Source: Planococcus salinarum | GTDB taxonomy: Bacteria; Bacillota; Bacilli; Bacillales_A; Planococcaceae | Reading direction: 5' to 3' | Assembly: GCF_007004625.1 (NCBI RefSeq) | Contig: NZ_VIFV01000024.1 | Span: forward strand, 1-49,273 | DNA length: 49,273 nt | Shown here: piece after piece, positions 43,248 through 49,273 of the stretch | How positions within the stretch are numbered: position 1 is the first letter of the stretch | How the letters are laid out: each line of letters begins with the position of its first letter | Program-made: the position numbers and the translations under genes | Notes under the pieces: generated by a model | What the model was told of the DNA's origin: nothing | Database searches by the model: none | The model's input: only the letters and a program-made list of their open reading frames with translations

Positions 43248-44066
43248 TCAAGGGAAACGCGGGAATTGGCCGAAGTCAGGTTTGCGCTTTTCTTTGAAAG
43301 CGTCGCGTCCTTCTTTCGCTTCATCCGTCGTATAGTAAAGCAACGTAGCGTCACCAGCCATTTGCTGCAACCCAGCCAGGCCATCCGTGTCGGCATTCAT
43401 AGCAGCTTTAACGAAACGAAGAGCGGTCGGGCTCATTTCAAGCATTTCTTCGCTCCATTTTACAGTCTCGTCTTCCAGCTGGTCCAAAGGCACGACCGTG
43501 TTGACCAAGCCCATATCAAGTGCTTCCTGTGCGTCGTATTGACGGCACAGGTACCAGATTTCACGGGCTTTCTTATGACCGATGATGCGAGCCAGATAAC
43601 CGGAACCGTAGCCGGCATCAAACGAACCGACGCGCGGTCCTGTTTGGCCGAAACGAGCGTTGTCAGCAGCAATCGTCAAATCACAGACGACGTGCAGCAC
43701 GTGTCCGCCGCCAATTGCATATCCTGCGACCATCGCCACTACCGGTTTCGGAATTACACGGATCAGGCGCTGCAGGTCAAGAACATTCAAACGTGGAATT
43801 TCATCCTCTCCCACATAACCTCCGTGGCCGCGGACAGACTGGTCACCGCCCGAACAGAAGGCTTTTTCCCCTTCGCCTGTCAAAACAATCACGCCTACAT
43901 TCGAATTATCGCGTGCGCGTGAAAACGCATCGATCAATTCGTGAACCGTTTTCGGACGGAATGCATTGCGCACCTCCGGACGGTTGATCGTAATTTTGGC
44001 GATCCCGTTATAAGTTTCGTATTTAATATCCTCATATGTACGTTCTGTTACCCATTCACGTGTCAT
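43248..44066 (-). CDS. menB: 1,4-Dihydroxy-2-naphthoyl-CoA synthase
   Basis: A 272-residue crotonase-family enzyme that closes the naphthoquinone ring from o-succinylbenzoyl-Co[14 protein letters not shown] and [15 protein letters not shown] form the CoA oxyanion region; [15 protein letters not shown] is the MenB signature. AGGAGG precedes the ATG. It starts 10 bases after the menH stop and ends in a strong terminator. Confidence 0.96.
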   Translation of the reverse strand: MTREWVTERTYEDIKYETYNGIAKITINRPEVRNAFRPKTVHELIDAFSRARDNSNVGVIVLTGEGEKAFCSGGDQSVRGHGGYVGEDEIPRLNVLDLQRLIRVIPKPVVAMVAGYAIGGGHVLHVVCDLTIAADNARFGQTGPRVGSFDAGYGSGYLARIIGHKKAREIWYLCRQYDAQEALDMGLVNTVVPLDQLEDETVKWSEEMLEMSPTALRFVKAAMNADTDGLAGLQQMAGDATLLYYTTDEAKEGRDAFKEKRKPDFGQFPRFP

Positions 44067-44076
44067 GATTTTCCTC

Positions 44077-44889
44077 CTAATAATTCAGTTTCAGATACTC
44101 CCTTACTATTGTAGCAAATTCATCAGATTTTTCCACATGTAATGCATGTCCCGCCAGTATCTCCTGATGCACAGCTTCCGGCATTAACGAAACCATCTCT
44201 TTCGCAATCGCAGTGAATTTGTCATCCAAACTGCCCGTAAGCAATAAAACCGGGATTTTCAAGCGACAGAGTGCTTCCCAGTACGACTCCTGTGCCCCCG
44301 TTCCCATGCCAATCAGGCTATTGGCCAAACCGATCGGATTTTGGGCCATACGTTCTTCCCGGACCGCTATTTTTACCGGATCCGGCAAGGATTCCTGCGT
44401 GCTGAATAAAGGGGTTTTTTCCCAACTTTTTACAAAAGATTCGGTTCCTCCAGAAACTATCCGCTCTGCCAGTTCACCATCACTCTGTCTCCGGTCGCTG
44501 CGCTCTGCTCCCGACTTCAAACCGGGTGAAGCACTTTCCAGCACCAAAACAGACACCCTCCCGGGAAACGTACAGGCATAAGCAAGTGCTGCGCGCCCAC
44601 CCATCGAATAGCCGGCAAGAGCAAACTCTTCCAGCCCCATTCGCCCAAACAGCATTTCAAGATCCCGTAACTGCAATTCCATTGCATACCGTTCCGGATT
44701 TTCCGGACTTTCTGTAAGCCCATGCCCAAGCAAGTCGAGCAGAATTATTTTATAATCCGTGAAATGTGAAACTAAATTGTGCCAGGTAACGGTGCTGCCA
44801 GTGAAGCCGTGGAGAAACACCAGCGTCTGTTCCTTATCTTCATTTAAAATTTCAATGTGATAATTGACGCCTTCGATTTCCAGCTTCAT
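44077..44889 (-). CDS. menH: SHCHC synthase, alpha/beta hydrolase MenH
   Basis: A 270-residue alpha/beta hydrolase that eliminates pyruvate from SEPHCHC to give SHCHC. The nucleophile elbow is GYSMGG (Ser near residue 95), the oxyanion motif is HGFTG and the catalytic His is in [13 protein letters not shown]. The ATG overlaps the menD stop by 4 bases (ATGA), so translation is coupled. In contrast to ytpA in this window, the triad is complete. Confidence 0.93.
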   Translation of the reverse strand: MKLEIEGVNYHIEILNEDKEQTLVFLHGFTGSTVTWHNLVSHFTDYKIILLDLLGHGLTESPENPERYAMELQLRDLEMLFGRMGLEEFALAGYSMGGRAALAYACTFPGRVSVLVLESASPGLKSGAERSDRRQSDGELAERIVSGGTESFVKSWEKTPLFSTQESLPDPVKIAVREERMAQNPIGLANSLIGMGTGAQESYWEALCRLKIPVLLLTGSLDDKFTAIAKEMVSLMPEAVHQEILAGHALHVEKSDEFATIVREYLKLNY

Positions 44890-46586
44890 TGCCTGTCCAG
44901 CTCCTCAATCAAACGATTCCACAATTCCCGGTGCACCCGTACATTCGTTTCCCGGTCCGTAAACACTTCGACGATTTTCACAGCTTTTTGTTTCCCCTTA
45001 CGGAGTGCCTCGCGCAATTGATCCTTTGTCTCCACAGCTGCATAATCCGCATCATACATTTTGGCGGCATCTTGGAATTTTAATCCTGTCGGCGTGCCGA
45101 ATAGCTCCTCAAAATAACGCTCTTCCTTCGACTGAGGTAAATAGGAGAAAATTCCACCCCCGTCATTATTCATGACAATAATCGTCAGGTCGGTCTGTTG
45201 CATTTTTGACGCGATCAACCCGTTCATGTCATGGAGAAACGACAGATCTCCAATAAACAGGAACGCTGGTCGCTGTTTTGCCGCCTGTACACCAAAGGCT
45301 GTCGAAACTACACCATCAATGCCATTGGCTCCTCGATTCGCATAAATCATGACATCGCGTTCTGTGGACTTGAAATAAGTATCGGTATCGCGGATAGGCA
45401 TGCTGCTGCTGACAATCAGGTCGCAATGATCAAGCTCATCAAATAGAATCTTCGCCAATACGCCTTCATCCAATTTTTCATTGCAATGTACTTCTGTCAA
45501 TTTCCAGAACAACTCCGAAGCCGCTGTCCATTTATCGGTATATGGATTGGCCGTTTTTGTCGAGATCGGCAACTGCCACAAGCCATCTGTTGAAGCCTGG
45601 ATATGATGGGTCACGACCGATTGTGCATCACGCATCATCGGAGATTCGTCGAATACGGCATAGGTTTTCGGTTTTGCAGTAGCCAGGTAAAGAGTCAACG
45701 GTTTTGAAACAGGCTGTGGACCAATACGGATAACCGCTTCCGGAACCATGCTTCCTTTGAAAACTTCACTCTTTAAAATGGCATCGTAGCTGTCGATAAT
45801 GAGATCTTTACAACTTTGATCTATGTTCGACCGAACATTTGACAACGGATCGGCCAGCACCGGCCAATTCAATTTTCGGATAAACGACCAGAATTCCGAG
45901 GGCATCTTCCCGGTCATTTCCCCGATTATCAGAAGCCCTTTATCTGTTTTCACAGTTTCCTCCAAGAATTGTTGCACAGAAACCGGCAAGCGGGATTCAC
46001 CTGTTAAATGCATAATTTCGTCAGTGCTGTTATATTGCTGCTCGAAATCCAGCAGCAAAGGTTCCCGGAAAGGCACGTTCAAATGCACCGGACCTTTGGG
46101 TTCAGACATTGCTGTTTTAACTGAGCGGTGCAAATGGCGGACCAGGAAATCCAGCCGGTTATCTTCTTCCGGCATCGGCAAATCAACCGACCATTTGACA
46201 TGTGAGCCAAATAAATTTATTTGATTGATTGCCTGGGATGCGCCCACTTCACGCAGCTCGTGCGGACGATCCGCTGTAACGACAATCAACGGGATTCTTG
46301 CATAAAAAGCTTCGACGATCGCCGGAAAATAATTCGCTGCTGCAGTGCCGGACGTGCAAAGAAGCATGACAGGCTTACCGGAAGCCTTTGCCATGCCGAG
46401 GGCAAAATAAGCCGCAGAACGTTCGTCAATCTGGCGGTAAACGGTGAGCCCCTCTTCCTTCATGCAGGCATATGCCAAAGGTGTCGATCTTGACCCCGGA
46501 CTGATTACCACATTCATAATTCCCTGGTTCACCAGACTATGCGTGAACGAGGAAACATATTCGGTTAAATATTTACGATTCGTCAC
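44886..46586 (-). CDS. menD: SEPHCHC synthase MenD
   Basis: A 566-residue thiamine-diphosphate enzyme that joins isochorismate and 2-oxoglutarate. The N-terminal pyrimidine domain has VVISPGSRSTPLAYA and the C-terminal domain the GDLSFLHDMNG plus MNNDGGGIFSYL diphosphate/Mg motif. Full family length. It overlaps menF by 14 bases and menH by 4, which gives a tightly coupled menF-menD-menH-menB unit. Confidence 0.96.
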   Translation of the reverse strand: MTNRKYLTEYVSSFTHSLVNQGIMNVVISPGSRSTPLAYACMKEEGLTVYRQIDERSAAYFALGMAKASGKPVMLLCTSGTAAANYFPAIVEAFYARIPLIVVTADRPHELREVGASQAINQINLFGSHVKWSVDLPMPEEDNRLDFLVRHLHRSVKTAMSEPKGPVHLNVPFREPLLLDFEQQYNSTDEIMHLTGESRLPVSVQQFLEETVKTDKGLLIIGEMTGKMPSEFWSFIRKLNWPVLADPLSNVRSNIDQSCKDLIIDSYDAILKSEVFKGSMVPEAVIRIGPQPVSKPLTLYLATAKPKTYAVFDESPMMRDAQSVVTHHIQASTDGLWQLPISTKTANPYTDKWTAASELFWKLTEVHCNEKLDEGVLAKILFDELDHCDLIVSSSMPIRDTDTYFKSTERDVMIYANRGANGIDGVVSTAFGVQAAKQRPAFLFIGDLSFLHDMNGLIASKMQQTDLTIIVMNNDGGGIFSYLPQSKEERYFEELFGTPTGLKFQDAAKMYDADYAAVETKDQLREALRKGKQKAVKIVEVFTDRETNVRVHRELWNRLIEELDRQ

Positions 46587-47964
46587 TCAATTGACCTCCC
46601 AGGGCTCGAAGCATCGGGCGGAATTTCACCCAAGTTTCCGCATACTCCGAATCGGGAGTGGAATCTTCGACGATTCCCCCCCCAGCATATAAATAAGCTT
46701 CTTTTCTATCCAATAAAGCGGAGCGAATTGCAACAGCAAACTCCCCGTCCCCTTTTGCATCAATCCAGCCGACCGGCGCTGCGTAGTAGCCACGGTTCAT
46801 CGTCTCATATTGTCTGATCAGGCTGAGTGCTGATTGCCGTGGTTCCCCTCCCAGTGCAGGCGTCGGGTGAAGATCACGCACAAGGTCGATCAGATTTGAC
46901 TCCGGCTTTAAATCCCCTTCAACTGGTGTATATAGATGCTGTATATCCCTGACCTTCATCAGTTTCGGTTTTTTCGGTACAAATTGCCCCCTGCAATGAG
47001 CCAGGAATACTTTGCTGATCATATCCACAACGTATTTGTGTTCCGAACAATTTTTCGGATCATTCAAGAGTTCATTGCCGAGTTCAATATCTTGTTCGAC
47101 TGTCCTTCCGCGCGGAATGGATCCTGCCAGGCACGTTGATAATGCCCGCCGGTCCTCCACTTTCACAAGCCGCTCGGGAGTGGCACCAAAAAAGAATTGC
47201 TCTTCGGCCTCCAGACCAAATAAAAAGCTCTCCGGCTGTTCTTTGGAAACTTGATAAAGAGCTGACGAAGCTGACAGCGGTTCGTCAAAATCCAACCTCA
47301 AGACGCGGGCTATCACAACTTTTTCTGCTTGATTTGCTTTGATTACTCCAGTCACTTTCTCAATGGAAGAAAGATAGGAAGCCTTCTTCAATTCTTCCCG
47401 CCCAGTGACTTCTGGTTTTTTATAAGCTATCGGTTCAGATACTTGCGCAGCGTGGATCAGCTTATCGCGTTCTTTACGCAATGCCTCAAATTCTGGAAAT
47501 GTATCATCTTTTTTTGTTATCAGGTGGATGCTTACATATGCCCGATCATTTTTAATGACCAGCTGGAATGTCGGCACTACAAAATAAGCTTCAGGAAAAC
47601 TGTGCCACATACTTTTGGTTTTATTCAAAGGATCAAAAGAAAAACCGCCAAACAGGATAGGTTCCACGAAAGATTCTTCGTTGACGATCTGTTTGCAGAG
47701 ACTTTGCCAATTGGTTTTGATATCTTCAAACCGCCCCTCATGGTTCTTTGCACTCAATACATGTGCATGCCCCAGGCCGACCAATGTAAATGTTTTCTCC
47801 GGATTCTGCCAAAAAAAACGCTTCCCTTTATAGGTCTTTTCCCCAGCCTCAAAAAATGCCAATGCTGACATTCTGGAGACTTCAATGGTTTCCGTATAAA
47901 AACGGTATGAGATATACCTCGAATTATTATACTTTTGAGCCGATGAATACTGTGGTCGATTCAT
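46573..47964 (-). CDS. menF: Isochorismate synthase MenF
   Basis: A 463-residue chorismate-utilising enzyme that turns chorismate into isochorismate, the entry to menaquinone synthesis. The C-terminal half has FFGATPERLVKVE, CLAGSIPRGRT, HPTPALGGEPR and PVGWIDAKGDGEF, the conserved active-site segments. GGAGG is 7 bases before the ATG at 47964. The promoter lies in the gap to divergent menA, so head genes of both branches share one regulatory region. Confidence 0.94.
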   Translation of the reverse strand: MNRPQYSSAQKYNNSRYISYRFYTETIEVSRMSALAFFEAGEKTYKGKRFFWQNPEKTFTLVGLGHAHVLSAKNHEGRFEDIKTNWQSLCKQIVNEESFVEPILFGGFSFDPLNKTKSMWHSFPEAYFVVPTFQLVIKNDRAYVSIHLITKKDDTFPEFEALRKERDKLIHAAQVSEPIAYKKPEVTGREELKKASYLSSIEKVTGVIKANQAEKVVIARVLRLDFDEPLSASSALYQVSKEQPESFLFGLEAEEQFFFGATPERLVKVEDRRALSTCLAGSIPRGRTVEQDIELGNELLNDPKNCSEHKYVVDMISKVFLAHCRGQFVPKKPKLMKVRDIQHLYTPVEGDLKPESNLIDLVRDLHPTPALGGEPRQSALSLIRQYETMNRGYYAAPVGWIDAKGDGEFAVAIRSALLDRKEAYLYAGGGIVEDSTPDSEYAETWVKFRPMLRALGGQLSDES

Positions 47965-48037
47965 CAAATTACCTCCGTTTACATAGTCGCTCCTTAAATT
48001 CGCAGCAAGCTATCAATCTTTTTAACATCTACCCCCT

Positions 48038-48108
48038 ATCATACCCCTTTCTGCTAAAATCAGCACAACATTTGCTGTAATTCAAGCAATTTTGCAGTAC
48101 AATATAAT
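48038..48108. promoter_or_regulatory. Divergent promoters of menF (minus) and menA (plus)
   Basis: For menA: TTCAAG (48081-48086), 16 bp, TATAAT (48103-48108). For menF: TATGAT (48038-48043 on the minus strand) with GTGCTG 17 bp upstream. Both fit sigma-A only moderately in the -35 region. No clear operator was seen. Confidence 0.5.
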
Positions 48109-48132
48109 ATGGAATATATAGAGGAGAGATAC

Positions 48133-49047
48133 ATGATGGCAACTACTTTACAAGCAGACAGCGGCTGGCGTCTCTGGTGGCAATTAACCCGTCCACATAC
48201 ATTGACAGCCTCTTTCGCTCCCGTATTTTTGGGAACTATGATCGCTATTAGAGATACACAGATTGATTGGATATTATTTTCCGCAATGTTGATTGCCAGT
48301 TTACTGATACAGGCTGCAACAAATATGTTCAATGAGTATTATGATTTTGCACGGGGACTGGATAATGAAAAATCTGTAGGAATTGGCGGAGCCATCGTTC
48401 GAAACGGTGTAAAGCCCAAAACTGTTCTGGGGCTTGCATTCCTGCTTTACGGCATCGCTGGTATTCTTGGAATCTATATCTGCATGCAAACCACCTGGTG
48501 GCTTCTTCTGGTGGGAGGCGTAGCGATGATTATCGGGTTTCTTTATACTGGAGGACCATATCCGATTGCTTACACACCGTTTGGCGAATTATTTTCCGGA
48601 CTGTTCATGGGATTTTTGATTGTACTGATTGCCTTCTATATTCAAACAGGAACCATTACATTAGATGCGCTGTTATTATCTGTTCCGAGCACGCTTCTCG
48701 TAGCGGCGATCATGATGGCTAATAACATTCGGGATATTGTGGGTGATGCTGCCAGCGGACGGAAAACATTGGCCATTCTTGCAGGCCGTCCAGCAGCGGT
48801 AAATATACTTCTCAGCTTTTTCGTTCTATCTTATCTTTGGATAATGATTTTAGTTTTATCCGGACTGATAACGCCATGGGCACTCCTGGTCTTCCTTAGC
48901 GTCATCAAACCTGTTAAAATAATCCGGATTTTCAAAGTTCACACCGAACCTTTAAAAGTAATGCCTGCAATGAAGGATACAGGTATAACCAATACCCTCT
49001 TTGCATTTTTGTTGGCTATCGGCTTATTGTTGGGCCATCTCATTTAA
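48133..49047 (+). CDS. menA: 1,4-Dihydroxy-2-naphthoate polyprenyltransferase
   Basis: A 304-residue UbiA-family membrane enzyme with about eight or nine helices that attaches the polyprenyl tail to dihydroxynaphthoate. The first Asp-rich motif is NMFNEYYDFARGLD (near residue 65), the second NNIRDIVGDAASGRKT (near 197). The frame is open eight codons upstream; GAGGAG six bases before the ATG at 48133 decides the start. It is divergent from the rest of the men genes, as in B. subtilis. Confidence 0.94.
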   Translation: MMATTLQADSGWRLWWQLTRPHTLTASFAPVFLGTMIAIRDTQIDWILFSAMLIASLLIQAATNMFNEYYDFARGLDNEKSVGIGGAIVRNGVKPKTVLGLAFLLYGIAGILGIYICMQTTWWLLLVGGVAMIIGFLYTGGPYPIAYTPFGELFSGLFMGFLIVLIAFYIQTGTITLDALLLSVPSTLLVAAIMMANNIRDIVGDAASGRKTLAILAGRPAAVNILLSFFVLSYLWIMILVLSGLITPWALLVFLSVIKPVKIIRIFKVHTEPLKVMPAMKDTGITNTLFAFLLAIGLLLGHLI

Positions 49048-49055
49048 AACCCTTG

Positions 49056-49086
49056 AGACATCTCTTTCGTGAGATGTCTTTTTTTA
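49056..49086 (+). terminator. Terminator of menA
   Basis: AGACATCTC and GAGATGTCT form a 9-bp stem followed by TTTTTTT. Confidence 0.9.
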
Positions 49087-49147
49087 GTTGCTGACTTTCT
49101 TAATATATTCACCTGTTCATTGAATTCCTGGAAATATTATCGAACAA

Positions 49148-49273
49148 ATCGAGTAGGAGGGAGCGATTAACTCCCGACCTCTCACACCACCGTACGTACC
49201 GTTCGGTATACGGCGGTTCAATTAAGATGCATAACGCAAAGTTTCATAACGTGCTACCAGACTTTTGAGCCCT
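49148..49273 (-). mobile_element. Group II intron, 3' end (partial, runs off the right edge)
   Basis: Read on the minus strand, a domain V hairpin (CCGTATACC-GAAC-GGTACGTACGG, with a CGC triad at its base as in class C introns) is followed by GTGTGAGAGGTC and a domain VI hairpin GGGAG-TTAATC-GCTCCC, ending CCTACTCGAT at 49148. Same strand as the intron at the left edge. The 5' part lies outside the window. Confidence 0.85.
49222..49273 (-). CDS. Group II intron-encoded protein, last 17 residues (partial)
   Basis: On the minus strand the frame reads GLKSLVARYETLRYAS followed by TAA at 49222-49224, just upstream of intron domain V, the usual place of the reverse transcriptase/maturase stop codon. 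Too short to classify beyond its position in the intron. Confidence 0.5.
   Translation of the reverse strand, partial: GLKSLVARYETLRYAS

Overview
The window looks like a chromosomal segment of a low-to-moderate GC Gram-positive bacterium of the Bacillales, most likely Planococcaceae (Planococcus/Planomicrobium/Sporosarcina-like). The reasons are gene order that closely follows the ytx-ytp-yto-ytn-ytl-ytq-men region of Bacillus subtilis, a bacilliredoxin-type YtxJ, a leucine T-box, a SAM-I riboswitch and a sigma-B-like promoter. No tRNA, rRNA or CRISPR array was seen. Almost everything is core housekeeping; the unusual material lies between the genes. All family assignments are from reading the sequence and from memory of relatives; no database search was run.

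Layout. 1-121 is the 5' end of a group II intron inserted right after the aroA terminator. 160-9448 (minus) carries aroA, the stress genes ytxGHJ, murC, the DNA translocase sftA, ytpR, ytpQ, ytpP and a lipoprotein. 9509-11144 holds a DUF84 NTPase and an M42 aminopeptidase. 11318-12266 (plus) has a small PepSY protein and a P-loop kinase-like protein. 12639-18054 (minus) has ytnP, trmB, ytlR, thpR, dat and pepV. 18365-22714 has ytzE (plus), rsuA and murJ (minus) and ytfP (plus). 22979-28600 (minus) has leuS with its T-box leader, the CoA-transferase scoAB and an MFS transporter. 28757-30282 (plus) has ytqA and mnmM. 30343-32183 (minus) has an LLM oxidoreductase and ytpA. Then come ytoA (plus), metK (minus, SAM-I riboswitch), pckA (plus), ytmA-ytkD and dps (minus), yidD and a zinc-binding lipoprotein (plus), a MOSC protein and the menaquinone genes menC-E-B-H-D-F (minus), and menA (plus). 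49148-49273 is the 3' end of a second group II intron.

How genes work together. menF, menD, menH, menC, menE, menB and menA supply most of the route from chorismate to demethylmenaquinone, and aroA at the other end commits carbon to chorismate. pckA is gluconeogenic and carries a CcpN-like operator; scoAB carries a cre-like site. murC and murJ act in peptidoglycan precursor synthesis and export. YtxJ, YtpP and Dps belong to redox and stress defence.

Most interesting non-coding content. (1) Four copies of an interspersed, strongly folded element of roughly 100-190 bp, all in the same orientation; three copies show compensatory base-pair changes, and two copies sit exactly between a riboswitch or T-box terminator and the start codon of the regulated gene (leuS, metK). 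(2) Three arrays of short degenerate repeats with a 20-21 bp period (two helical turns), each in the gap between facing terminators of convergent genes. (3) An 88-bp tandem duplication of the dps promoter, RBS and start codon. Both window ends lie inside group II introns of the same orientation, which suggests that the window is a contig broken at repeated introns.
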